A DNA stretch of 17,192 nt from Lachnospiraceae bacterium (GTDB lineage: Bacteria; Bacillota; Clostridia; Lachnospirales; Lachnospiraceae): NCBI GenBank assembly GCA_003447295.1, contig DLZQ01000030.1, forward strand, positions 1 through 17,192. The letters run 5' to 3'. The notes below the pieces were generated by a model, which worked only from the letters and a program-made list of their open reading frames with translations, made no database searches and had not been told where the DNA came from. The position numbers were made by a program, and so were the translations under genes. Below, in pieces: positions 7,346 to 14,244 of this stretch. Every line of letters starts with the position of its first letter. The first letter of the stretch is position 1.

Positions 7346-8494
7346 CTATTCTCTCCCTTCCTTTCCGCGTTTTTTATTTTCATACATCTTCGTATCCGCC
7401 TCATTGACGATCTTGCAGATATCCACGCCGCAGCCCTCCGCCCAGCCTACGGCACTGGAGATCGGTATGTCTCCCTGCCCATCTTTTTCCATGAGATCTG
7501 CTTTTACAGTCTCTATCATGGACTCTATCTCGGTTTCTACCGGATTCTCGATAATCATAACAAACTCATCCCCGCCCACACGATAAACCTTGCGTCTGTC
7601 CGTAGACAATTCATACAGTACGGAGGATAATGTCTGAATCAGAACATCCCCGGCAGCGTGACCGTATTTATCATTGACATATTTTAAATTATTCACATCC
7701 CAGAAAATAGCTGCCAGTCTGCGTACTTCCGGATAATAAGTCTCGATCATTTCCTCATATTTGTTCTTATTGTACACATGCGTTCCCAGGTCGGTCTCTT
7801 TGCGATAAGTCAGATCAGCGATTCTTTGCGCATCTTCATGGCTGCTGATACTGATATAGCGCAGGATGGCAGTGAACATCAGAAGGATCACCGCACGGGG
7901 CAGTGCGCCATAGAACAGGATCACGAACACCGGATCCGGTTCAATGCCAAACTGCATTGTCCCTGCTGCCCACTGTTCCAGATACCAGTCTCTGGTGTGA
8001 TTACTTCCCAGAAGCACGTTCAGATCACAGATTCCATGGTAGAATCCTGCCACCATACTGATGGTCATGGTCACATCGTTCACTGCATAAGTGATCCAAA
8101 GCGTCTGTTTCTCCCGATACTGCACTGCCAGAAGTAAAGGCAATACATAAATAAGCACCGCATGGAAAGACAAAAAGGCGGCAAAGATCGCGGAGATCAC
8201 ACAGATCAGTGTCAAAAGCACATATTTTACCCAGTGCTTCGACAGATCTACTTTTTTGTAAATGTACAAAACAGGAATTCCCATGACCATGGACAATCCC
8301 ACCGCCATGGTAAAGATTCCGGCATCCACAATAAAAATACGCGTAAGCGTCAGCAGCCAAAGTACCAGCATGGTCACAACGATCCAGAAATATCCCTTCA
8401 ATGTACTTAAATTCGAGTTAATCTCCTGCTGATGTAATTCCTGATTATATTGTTCCTGATAATTTTCCATCATAATACCCTGTTTCTCTACCAT
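7346..8494 (-). CDS. Membrane-bound GGDEF diguanylate cyclase
   Basis: A 382-residue membrane protein. Residues about 35-215 hold five or six hydrophobic segments, forming a sensory membrane domain of unknown ligand. The GGDEF domain runs from about 230 to 378, with FWDVNNLKYVNDKYGH at 264-279, the intact signature GGDEF at 307-311 (in YRVGGDEFVMI) and the late motif EADTKMYENKK. The intact motif predicts synthesis of cyclic di-GMP from two GTP. The usual inhibitory I-site RxxD just before GGDEF is absent, so product feedback is probably lost. The start could be 8494 (AGGA seven bases upstream) or one of the adjacent Met codons 8 and 9. It heads the four-gene operon, immediately next to the mobile element, which may have displaced its upstream neighbour. 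Confidence 0.9.
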   Translation of the reverse strand: MVEKQGIMMENYQEQYNQELHQQEINSNLSTLKGYFWIVVTMLVLWLLTLTRIFIVDAGIFTMAVGLSMVMGIPVLYIYKKVDLSKHWVKYVLLTLICVISAIFAAFLSFHAVLIYVLPLLLAVQYREKQTLWITYAVNDVTMTISMVAGFYHGICDLNVLLGSNHTRDWYLEQWAAGTMQFGIEPDPVFVILFYGALPRAVILLMFTAILRYISISSHEDAQRIADLTYRKETDLGTHVYNKNKYEEMIETYYPEVRRLAAIFWDVNNLKYVNDKYGHAAGDVLIQTLSSVLYELSTDRRKVYRVGGDEFVMIIENPVETEIESMIETVKADLMEKDGQGDIPISSAVGWAEGCGVDICKIVNEADTKMYENKKRGKEGRE

Positions 8495-8577
8495 TTATGA
8501 TTCCTGTGCATGAACGCATGTCAATTATAGTATAACATATTCCGCACTTTTTTACATTTATTATTTTCCTACACCAA

Positions 8578-8611
8578 AAAACCCCATGATTCTTACGAAC
8601 CATGGGGTTTT
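8578..8611 (-). terminator. Strong hairpin terminator between recombinase and GGDEF gene
   Basis: AAAACCCCATG and CATGGGGTTTT form a perfect 11-bp stem with a 12-base loop. A and T runs on both sides let it work in either direction. It follows the recombinase gene and shields the GGDEF operon. It may be the original terminator of whichever chromosomal gene preceded the insertion. Confidence 0.85.
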
Positions 8612-8639
8612 CTTATATTGTAATACCTTCTCTAATATT

Positions 8640-10394
8640 TCAATATAGTCGGATCCTACTTATCAGCGATAGCAGCCTGTGCTGTGTTGAAAACAGGGTA
8701 GGACTTTCTTCAAACCAGCTGAATATCGGGGCATTCTTCCTTCCATCCATACTGCACAGCATCTCATTCTCTCTATCCAGCAGATTAAATATCCAGACAA
8801 ACCTGTGGTTCTGACAAGGAATCACCTGTACCAACAGCTTTTCCAGAATTTCTCTCGGAACATTCTTATCTGAAAAATCTATGTACTGTTTCAGCGTTTC
8901 TTCCATCTGTGAAATCTGTGTTTCTATATCTGGTAGTATATCGGTCTCCTGGTCAAATTGCAAGAGTTGCATTTTATAAGTTGCTATCTTTTCTTCCGTC
9001 TCGGCTTTCATGCGTTGGTATTCGTCTTTGCTGATTTCACCATCCACGCGCAGTTCCAACAGATTCCCCAGACGCTTCGTGTACTTGTCCACCTGTGATT
9101 GTACTGCCAGTTGTTCCTTCCTGTTATCTGTCTGGTTGTCTTCGGTGTAGCACTCTCTGATCATATCGACAGCTTCCTGTATTGCTCCCGTTCGGTCAGT
9201 CCACAACATTTGCAACAATATCTTCGCCATAAGCTCTAACTTCCATTCTCCAATCATGGAAATATTGCAGTAGCCTTCCGTAGGCAGTCCGTTCTCTTTT
9301 CGGAACTTATAACTACCTTTGTTCAGCTGGCTATAGCACTGATACCCAAACACTGTTTCTCCTGTGTTTTTATTCGTGCGCCATTTGTTCTTTCGATATT
9401 TGGAATGTGCGGCACAGGAACACCGTAACTTGTTCAGCCATACATTGTCTGTCGGCTTCTTTCCCATCGTATGGTCTCCCACTGTCTTCGTCTTTTCCGC
9501 ACAGATTTTCTGTACACGGTTCCACTGTTCTTCTGATATAATCGGCTCCCAGTTTCCTTTTACATACTGGTAGCTTTCTCTGTCCAGATTTTTGGCTCGG
9601 TCATGGTCAAGATAGTCCGTAGTGTAGGACTTCCGATAGCCTTTGTATCCGGCATAGGTCTTGTTATGTAGGATTCTTCCGATTTTGGAGGAACACCAAC
9701 TCACATTTCCGGCACCATCCTTTCTCTTCCTACGTTCCAGTTCCTTACTTATCTGTAGATATCCCATGCCGTCACAACACATATCGTAAATCATCTGCAC
9801 AGTTTCCGCCTGTTCCGGCTCTATCTTGTAAGTATTCTCTTCCGGGTTCCATTTTCCGTCTTCATTTATGTTTCGTACCAGACGGTATCCGAGAATATTT
9901 CCGTTGCCATATAATACGCCCTTCTTTCTGCTGATTTCCTGTCCTGCCAGTACACGTTCCGAAACCTTCCTCGACTCTTCCTGTGCCAGTGCAGCCATGA
10001 TAGATAGCCGCAATTCTCCGTCATTGTCAAATGTCCAGATATTGTCATTGACGAAATAGACTTCTACACCGAACTTCTTTAGCTGTCTTGTGTATGCCAG
10101 TGTGTCTACCGTATTTCTTGCAAATCTACAGACCTCTCTGGTAACGATCAGATCAAAACCACCATTTTCGGCATCCTTAATCATTTTCAAAAAATGTGTC
10201 CGCTTCTTTGCCAGCGTTCCTGTAATGCCCTTGTCAATATAACTTCCCGTCAGCGTCCAGTTCTCATGGCGTTTCAGTAGTTCATTGTACCATTCCATCT
10301 GATTTTCCAACGCATTGGTCTGTGCCTCATGCTCCGTGGAAACTCTTCCGTAAAAGCATACTCTACGTGGTCTCTCTTTTACCATCATATCCAT
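8640..10394 (-). CDS. Large serine recombinase (site-specific integrase)
   Basis: A 584-residue recombinase that integrates and excises the element. The N-terminal resolvase domain (about 11-160) has the nucleophile Ser19 in YGRVST, and TREVCRFARN at 85-94 with the catalytic arginines. A recombinase domain covers about 165-300 (WCSSKIGRILHNKTYAGY at 233-250). The zinc-ribbon region has Cys325, Cys327, Cys353 and Cys376. A coiled-coil segment lies at about 430-510. This matches the TnpX/Tn1549-type clostridial integrases. A GGAGG site ends 10 bases before the ATG; Met at 3 or 4 is an alternative start. It follows the SHOCT-like gene with almost no gap. The last 20 or so residues, after EESPTLF, are unlike a conserved domain and may read into the attachment end. 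Confidence 0.95.
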   Translation of the reverse strand: MDMMVKERPRRVCFYGRVSTEHEAQTNALENQMEWYNELLKRHENWTLTGSYIDKGITGTLAKKRTHFLKMIKDAENGGFDLIVTREVCRFARNTVDTLAYTRQLKKFGVEVYFVNDNIWTFDNDGELRLSIMAALAQEESRKVSERVLAGQEISRKKGVLYGNGNILGYRLVRNINEDGKWNPEENTYKIEPEQAETVQMIYDMCCDGMGYLQISKELERRKRKDGAGNVSWCSSKIGRILHNKTYAGYKGYRKSYTTDYLDHDRAKNLDRESYQYVKGNWEPIISEEQWNRVQKICAEKTKTVGDHTMGKKPTDNVWLNKLRCSCAAHSKYRKNKWRTNKNTGETVFGYQCYSQLNKGSYKFRKENGLPTEGYCNISMIGEWKLELMAKILLQMLWTDRTGAIQEAVDMIRECYTEDNQTDNRKEQLAVQSQVDKYTKRLGNLLELRVDGEISKDEYQRMKAETEEKIATYKMQLLQFDQETDILPDIETQISQMEETLKQYIDFSDKNVPREILEKLLVQVIPCQNHRFVWIFNLLDRENEMLCSMDGRKNAPIFSWFEESPTLFSTQHRLLSLISRIRLY

Positions 10395-10395
10395 C

Positions 10396-10650
10396 TCATT
10401 TTTTACCTCCGTACTTCCTCTGAATTTTTCTGTAAGTTGCTTCGTTTAGCATCTTCCGTTCACGCAAGATTTCTATTAACATAAGCGCCATGTCATGTTG
10501 GGAAAATTTGTGGTACGGTGTCAGCCAGACTTTCACATATTGCTGTCGGGTTATGACATAACCGTCTTTCAGACTTCCTACTGCCACCATGTCCAATCCG
10601 ACATATTGTAAAGAGCGCTGTATGCTTATCGTTCCGGTTTTTTCATTCAT
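10396..10650 (-). CDS. SHOCT-like small protein coupled to the recombinase
   Basis: An 84-residue protein starting at 10650, where AAGGAG sits eight bases upstream of MNEKTGT; a longer reading frame from 10740 would ignore this site. The body SIQRSLQYVGLDMVAVGSL is followed by an amphipathic C-terminal half (LIEILRERKMLNEATYRKIQRKYG) resembling SHOCT, a short helical module seen at the ends of many proteins. Proteins of this type are commonly encoded just before the serine recombinase in clostridial integrative elements, so a helper role in recombination or its control is plausible but unproven. The stop is one base from the recombinase ATG, which indicates translational coupling. Confidence 0.8.
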   Translation of the reverse strand: MNEKTGTISIQRSLQYVGLDMVAVGSLKDGYVITRQQYVKVWLTPYHKFSQHDMALMLIEILRERKMLNEATYRKIQRKYGGKK

Positions 10651-10750
10651 TTGTTTTTCTCCTTTTCCTATGATTTGACTTATCTGTTCCTTTGTAAAAA
10701 AATGGTGTACCAACATCATTTTATTTTGTGGCATCCACATACCCCCTCAT

Positions 10751-10873
10751 TGCATTGCTTGGTTACCCTCCCGCATCCTTCCAAAAGCATTGTCAAACCC
10801 AACGCCGCTTACAGCGGTGCGAAGCAGGTTTTACTATGCTTTTGAAAGATGCGACCCTACGGGCAGCAATGCA
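10751..10873. repeat. Long imperfect inverted repeat in the intergenic gap
   Basis: The two halves of this 123-bp stretch pair in register: TGCATTGCT (10751-10759) with AGCAATGCA (10865-10873), GCATC (10773) with GATGC (10848), CAAAAGCAT (10782-10790) with ATGCTTTTG (10836-10844), AAACC with GGTTT, and a central CCGCT-TAC-AGCGG hairpin at 10805-10817. It lies in the roughly 240-bp gap between the 150-residue gene and the SHOCT-like gene, so the operon mRNA would carry it as a long stem-loop. There is no terminal T-run. It could be an RNA processing site, a small palindromic insertion or an attenuator. Confidence 0.75.
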
Positions 10874-10889
10874 GGACAGGGAATACTAT

Positions 10890-11342
10890 TTAATAGAAGA
10901 TATAGGATAATAATTCATCCTTATCAAAAATCATACTTTCACTATCCGCAAGCACCCTGGGATGCTCCTTGGCAAGTTCCAATAGCCGCTCCTTGGAACG
11001 TCCACTACAGATAACAGCCTCTTCCAATGTCCAGCACGGCTTAACAAATGTCGGCATCATGGCTTCAATCTCCATAAGCGTCTGTTTCATACGGTCTCTT
11101 GGAACCAGCCTGTATGCCCGTACATAGCGTTTTCTATCTTCCCAGATGTAGATAGTACCTTTGGCATTCTTTTTATTGGTATTCATCCGGGATATTTCGA
11201 TATCGTAGCCATTGCCAAAATCCCTGTAGATGACTCTCTCGCCGTCGAAGATAACAATTCTGTAATCCTCCCCAAGCTCTTTTTGCAGTTCTTTCAGCCC
11301 CTTGTATACTCCTGCGACCTTAATGTAACATTCCTGCATCAT
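10890..11342 (-). CDS. Protein with excisionase-like C-terminal helix-turn-helix
   Basis: A 150-residue protein overlapping the helicase/primase stop by 4 bp (ATGA), so it is translationally coupled to it. The N-terminal 100 residues (VAGVYKGLKELQKELGEDYRI and following) are mixed alpha/beta and unrecognised. The last 45 residues have the order CWTLEEAVICSGRSKERLLELA, then SESMIFDKDELLSYI. This resembles the MerR/excisionase winged helix: an LEEAA-like first helix, a recognition helix, then a beta wing ending in a DELL-type helix. A DNA-binding role in excision, integration or origin control is inferred from this and from its place between the replication and recombinase genes. The fold assignment is by eye only. 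Confidence 0.8.
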   Translation of the reverse strand: MMQECYIKVAGVYKGLKELQKELGEDYRIVIFDGERVIYRDFGNGYDIEISRMNTNKKNAKGTIYIWEDRKRYVRAYRLVPRDRMKQTLMEIEAMMPTFVKPCWTLEEAVICSGRSKERLLELAKEHPRVLADSESMIFDKDELLSYIFY

Positions 11343-13105
11343 ACCGATTCCTCCTTATCTGAAAAAGGCTTGTCCTCATCCTCTTCCACTGCCACAACAT
11401 TCGTTGTCCTTATGATTCCGCTGACGGAAGACTTAATCGTATCCATTGATGGGGTGCATATCATAGCCGCATCGGTTCCCCTGTAGGCATCATTCATCCA
11501 TTTTGTAAGATTATAGCGAATGATTAGCGGCTCACTGCCAAAGCTGTACCCCTGTGTCGGAACGCTGCTGCCCGTGGCTTTCCAGTCGTCACGTTCTGCA
11601 ATGACATCTTTAAATTCCTGTAGAAATGAGTTCTTCCCCTGTACCCTGCCAGAGGGAATATTTTCCTCATACCACGCCTTGAAAAGGTCGTATAAAAATT
11701 TATTAGGAACCAACTGCCATTTCAGTTCCGGCAGCATTTCCTCTGCGAACTGTCTGACAGGGTCATTGAAGGTCTTGTAGTCGTCCAAAAGTCTTGTACA
11801 GGCATCCGGCACATCAAAGTCATAGTAGGAAGGAATCACTTCCAGCACTTTATAGAGAACATATTCTAAGACTTCCTGCCTGTTCAAATAATCATCTTTT
11901 ATGTACTTTCGCTCCGCCCCTGTAAAACACTTTTCAAACGGAACCATCAGGATTCTTCGGTAAAATGATGAGGTTTTATCATTTACCCGTGGCAAAAAAT
12001 TCACGCACTGTACCATTAAACCTGAGAACCGAAAATCAACGGGTGCTTTGTACTTTTCCTCAATCTGTACCTGGTCTCCTGTGATTAACGCCTTAAAGGT
12101 GGAAGCATCATCCAGGTAACCTGTGACGTTATTCTCGTCCACGATAACCGCAGACACATGAAGCAGAGGCGATAAGCGGAAGTTCTTGCTCATGTCATTG
12201 ATAGCGATAGATGTATAGTTTCCTTCTCCACAAAGATTCCGCAGTAACCTGCACAGGGTTCCTTTACCGTTGTTTCCCTTTGTAGAATAAGGCATAATCA
12301 CTTTATCCCACCGTACATTAGGGCGAATCACCGCTCCTATTATCTGCCATATCAGTTTTTCCACCTGCGGGTCATCCGTAAGTTCATGTATCCAGCTGTC
12401 TACATCCCAGTCCGTGCCATCGTCATCGTTATGAATAACTACATTGGTTGCCGCAGCATTGAAGTTTACCTTGCATTTGGAAACAAACACATAATCAGGA
12501 GAAAACGGCAGCAACTTTTTTGTATCATAATCGAATATTCCGTTATTCACCGGAATCAGGTTTCTGTATTTCCTGACCGCAACAACAGGCGCTGTATATC
12601 TTAATAGCTCCATTACCTGCCTGATTCCTGACACGGAAATATTAAAATTATATTTTTTGATTACCTTAATAAACAAATCCTCTGTCGTTACATAAATTCC
12701 TTCATTTTCTCCACAGTCCTGATAGATTCCTAGTTGATAATTTCCTGCGTTATTTCCGTCTGAATAATTTAACGCTTTTATACCTTCCAGCGCTATCATC
12801 AGACGTGCAATCGCAGCATTGGGAAGATAGCTTAGCCGCTGGATTTTTTCTCCATCGTCTGCTACTACCGTTGATATCCATCTGTTCACTTCATCCAGTA
12901 TCCGATATTCGATTTCTGTCACTTCATCCTGTGATGGTGGAAGAAAGTGCATTTTGGCATCTTCAATAGCATTATTTACCGCTATACGAATTGCCTGATT
13001 CAGGGTCGCCTGTACTAACGTCCCTTTGACCATACGCAGATCGCTTATCGTCTCAACCCGATCTGTTGTGTCCACTACCTGTTCGTTCGTTGTACCATCG
13101 TTCAT
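11339..13105 (-). CDS. P4/D5-type phage-plasmid primase-helicase (SF3)
   Basis: A 588-residue replication protein. Residues about 110-240 look like the D5_N region that precedes such helicases. The SF3 ATPase core spans about 250-400: Walker A in STKGNNGKGTLC (274-285), Walker B in SAVIVDEN (318-325), motif C around LMVQCVNFLPR (363-373) and the arginine finger in FYRRILMVPF (381-390). The C-terminal 180 residues probably form a winged, origin-binding domain. No primase active site is evident in the first 110 residues, so it may act mainly as a helicase/initiator. GGAAGG lies about 10 bases before the ATG at 13105. It sits downstream of an attenuator-like leader and the iteron region, and overlaps the next gene. 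It probably gives the excised element autonomous replication. Confidence 0.93.
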   Translation of the reverse strand: MNDGTTNEQVVDTTDRVETISDLRMVKGTLVQATLNQAIRIAVNNAIEDAKMHFLPPSQDEVTEIEYRILDEVNRWISTVVADDGEKIQRLSYLPNAAIARLMIALEGIKALNYSDGNNAGNYQLGIYQDCGENEGIYVTTEDLFIKVIKKYNFNISVSGIRQVMELLRYTAPVVAVRKYRNLIPVNNGIFDYDTKKLLPFSPDYVFVSKCKVNFNAAATNVVIHNDDDGTDWDVDSWIHELTDDPQVEKLIWQIIGAVIRPNVRWDKVIMPYSTKGNNGKGTLCRLLRNLCGEGNYTSIAINDMSKNFRLSPLLHVSAVIVDENNVTGYLDDASTFKALITGDQVQIEEKYKAPVDFRFSGLMVQCVNFLPRVNDKTSSFYRRILMVPFEKCFTGAERKYIKDDYLNRQEVLEYVLYKVLEVIPSYYDFDVPDACTRLLDDYKTFNDPVRQFAEEMLPELKWQLVPNKFLYDLFKAWYEENIPSGRVQGKNSFLQEFKDVIAERDDWKATGSSVPTQGYSFGSEPLIIRYNLTKWMNDAYRGTDAAMICTPSMDTIKSSVSGIIRTTNVVAVEEDEDKPFSDKEESV

Positions 13106-13162
13106 AGATATGTACCTTCCTTTCTAAAAATGGTTAATAGTTTCTTGCTGTTGTCGTCGCAT

Positions 13163-13223
13163 AAAAAAAACGGAACAGCCATCTTGAACCCGTTCATTTG
13201 AACAGATTCGGATGTATGTTCCG
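13163..13223 (-). terminator. Leader A terminator T2
   Basis: On the minus strand CGGAACA pairs with TGTTCCG, with CATC/GATG continuing the stem past a two-base mismatch. An inner GTTCA/TGAAC hairpin (13192-13203) sits inside, and eight T residues follow. It lies between the leader ORF and the helicase start, so it must be passed for gene expression. Confidence 0.75.
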
Positions 13224-13226
13224 TAT

Positions 13227-13301
13227 CTATGCGTACTGCTTTTCATTCAGATAAGGCAGGTGCATCTTGCTTTTGTAATTGTAAAAGCTTGAAACATACA
13301 T
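13227..13301 (-). CDS. Leader peptide A (24 residues, MYVS start)
   Basis: ATG at 13301, stop TAG at 13229-13227. The peptide begins MYVSSFYNYKSK and ends LPYLNEKQYA. Its stop codon lies directly before segment 2 of the attenuator, so a ribosome finishing or stalling there would cover that segment. The ribosome site is weak (AAGAAGAAAAG). The main support is the leader B ORF, which starts with the same four codons in the same structural position. Confidence 0.5.
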   Translation of the reverse strand: MYVSSFYNYKSKMHLPYLNEKQYA

Positions 13302-13335
13302 CTTGTTTCTTTTCTTCTTGCTCTTAAAAAAAAGC

Positions 13336-13375
13336 AAAAAAAAAAGAAACAAAAACCTTTTTCACGTTTTGTTTC
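13336..13375 (-). terminator. Leader A terminator T1 at the 5' end of the transcript
   Basis: GAAACAAAA and TTTTGTTTC form a 9-bp stem, followed on the minus strand by ten T residues. It begins within about 5 nt of the predicted transcript start, so most transcripts may end almost immediately unless the hairpin is blocked. Confidence 0.75.
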
Positions 13376-13386
13376 AAGCTACACAG

Positions 13387-13415
13387 AATATACCATATTT
13401 AGGGCAATTTGTCAA
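13387..13415 (-). promoter_or_regulatory. Promoter of leader A / helicase operon
   Basis: TTGACA (13415-13410), a 17-bp spacer and TATATT (13392-13387) on the minus strand, followed by CTGTGTAGCTTGAAAC. Transcription should start near 13380. Leader B has the same spacing and start-site context. Confidence 0.85.
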
Positions 13416-13767
13416 TAGATTTGAAGAAATTTGTAAAAGAATCTGATATTTTGATAATCTACATTGCCGGGTTCAAGACCCGCAGCAGATGCTAGAAAAG
13501 AACAAGAATGTTTCTATTATTTATCAAAATCTACAGTCAGTAGTGGCTTTATCATTTTATCAGTTTATCACCTACAGTAAAAAACTTTTTTACTGTAGTA
13601 TAGACCGTTCTTATCTACATTATGTTTAATTACTGATAGAAAATGATAAACTGATAATATCACAAAAAAATATTCATATATGAGTTTTTTTGCTCCTTTG
13701 ACTGTAGATTATAATGATAAATAACTGATAAGGAAATGATAATTCCCCTGTAGAAATGATAATGCTG
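13416..13767. repeat. AT-rich iteron region, probable replication origin
   Basis: This gene-free stretch carries eleven exact TGATAA/TTATCA hexamers: forward at 13452, 13644, 13652, 13715, 13726, 13737 and 13757; reverse at 13521, 13549, 13557 and 13565. CTACAGT/ACTGTAG heptamers recur at 13531, 13572, 13592 and 13701, with a CTGTAG at 13749. The two are often adjacent (for example TTATCA then CTACAGT at 13565-13578). A perfect palindrome with 13-base arms lies at 13572-13598. The surrounding DNA is very AT-rich. Its place just upstream of the helicase operon fits an origin recognised by that helicase, as in P4-like replicons; this is inferred. Confidence 0.7.
13572..13598. repeat. Perfect 27-bp palindrome within the iteron region
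   Basis: CTACAGTAAAAAA and TTTTTTACTGTAG flank a single C. It brings two CTACAGT repeats into inverted orientation and could be a dimer binding site, a cruciform, or on RNA a hairpin with U-run. It lies at the centre of the iteron cluster. Confidence 0.9.
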
Positions 13768-14019
13768 CTAGTTCTGCTCCGGCTTGCGTAGATTCTTTAT
13801 CTTCTTTTCAAAGAATCTCCAGAGTTCTTCGCCATTCTCACGTAGCTGTACATATTCCTCTGCCCATTGCAGAACCAGTTTTTCATTCTCCGCAGATTGC
13901 GTAGCTATGGGAGTTTCATAAGGCGGTATCCCGCTATCCAAAGTTTCTGCCACTCCCCACATTCTGCAAATCCGCATCGCTGTTCTGTAGATTTCTTCTT
14001 TTTGCGTGTTGCCGCTCAT
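13768..14019 (-). CDS. Small hypothetical protein controlled by leader B
   Basis: An 83-residue, largely helical, charged protein that I do not recognise. AAGGAG lies 10 bases before the ATG at 14019. The first half (EEIYRTAMRICRMWGVAETL) and the second half (ENEKLVLQWAEEYVQLRENGEELWRFFEKKI) look like two amphipathic helical stretches, without membrane segments or obvious catalytic motifs. It is the first gene after the leader B attenuator and sits directly beside the iteron region, between two attenuators of the same design. That placement suggests a regulator or accessory factor of replication, but this is positional inference only. No terminator is obvious after it, so readthrough into the iteron region is possible. 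Confidence 0.75.
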   Translation of the reverse strand: MSGNTQKEEIYRTAMRICRMWGVAETLDSGIPPYETPIATQSAENEKLVLQWAEEYVQLRENGEELWRFFEKKIKNLRKPEQN

Positions 14020-14073
14020 CCGTTTTTCTCCTTTGCATCCGTTTTTTCTGATAGTCTGTACCGCCGTCTGATT

Positions 14074-14166
14074 TCATAAAAAAACATACATCCGACTTGT
14101 TTCTAAAACAAACCCAGATGTATGTTTAAATTTCTTTTTGCACTTTCCCAAAGTTGAAACATACAT
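14074..14166 (-). CDS. Leader peptide B (30 residues, MYVS start)
   Basis: ATG at 14166, TGA at 14076-14074. The peptide begins MYVSTLGKCKKKF and ends SRMYVFL, so MYV occurs at both ends because segments 1 and 3 share their sequence. Unlike leader A, the ORF runs through terminator T2, so a translating ribosome would itself melt T2. The ribosome site is weak (CAGG six bases upstream). Confidence rests on the shared start with leader A. Confidence 0.5.
   Translation of the reverse strand: MYVSTLGKCKKKFKHTSGFVLETSRMYVFL
14078..14127 (-). terminator. Leader B terminator T2
   Basis: AAACATACATC and GATGTATGTTT form a perfect 11-bp stem enclosing a second TTGTTT/AAACAA stem. The minus-strand T-run (seven T, partly within the stem) follows. 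It lies 58 bp before the ATG of the 83-residue gene. Confidence 0.75.
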
Positions 14167-14202
14167 CTGAACCTGATCTCTTTTTTTCCTGAATTATCAG
14201 TC

Positions 14203-14233
14203 AAAAAAAGAGACACAAGTAACTTGATGTCTC
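14203..14233 (-). terminator. Leader B terminator T1 at the 5' end of the transcript
   Basis: GAGACA/TGTCTC and inner CAAG/CTTG stems (one bulged base) with a TTA loop are followed by seven T residues on the minus strand. The hairpin starts about 5 nt from the predicted transcript start, as in leader A. It could also stop readthrough from the upstream 113-residue gene. Confidence 0.75.
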
Positions 14234-14244
14234 AACCTACTCAG

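Larger units (their letters stand above)
13106..13380 (-). ncRNA. Leader A: tandem-terminator attenuator before the helicase gene
   Basis: A predicted 275-nt 5' leader. Starting from about 13380 it holds, in order: segment 0 (GCTTGAAAC); terminator T1 with its 10-T run; a 24-codon leader ORF whose first codons contain segment 1 (GATGTATGTTTC, also GTTTCAAGC); segment 2 (GGAACATACATCC, 13222-13210); and segment 3 with terminator T2 and an 8-T run. Segment 1 can pair with segment 0 (9 bp) or with segment 2 (about 12 bp). Segment 2 can instead close T2 with segment 3. These mutually exclusive pairings are the hallmark of transcription attenuation. The same plan recurs in leader B, which makes chance unlikely. 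The function is inferred; no known riboswitch or T-box was recognised. Confidence 0.7.
14020..14238 (-). ncRNA. Leader B: second copy of the tandem-terminator attenuator
   Basis: A predicted 219-nt leader built like leader A. It has segment 0 (GTTGAGAC, 14236-14229), terminator T1 with a 7-T run, a leader ORF with segment 1 (GATGTATGTTT, 14167-14157, and GTTTCAAC), segment 2 (AAACATACATC, 14127-14117), and segment 3 (GATGTATGTTT, 14092-14082) closing T2. Segments 0:1 pair over 8 bp with one G-U, 1:2 over 12 bp and 2:3 over 11 bp plus an inner TTGTTT/AAACAA stem. The pairings exclude each other. Spacer sequences differ from leader A while the pairing segments are kept, which argues for selection on structure. 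Confidence 0.72.

Noticed and set aside
10651..10740. N-terminal extension of the SHOCT-like protein
   Set aside because: A frame continues upstream to 10740, but an AAGGAG site is correctly placed before the ATG at 10650, and the extension overlaps another short frame (10716-10790, starting MLLEGCGRV) of equal weight.
13466..13484. tRNA T-arm-like sequence (GGGTTCAAGACCC) in the iteron region
   Set aside because: The stem-loop resembles a T-arm, but the first stem pair mismatches and there is no anticodon arm, D-arm or acceptor stem in the surrounding AT-rich DNA. It is too short to call a tRNA or tRNA fragment.
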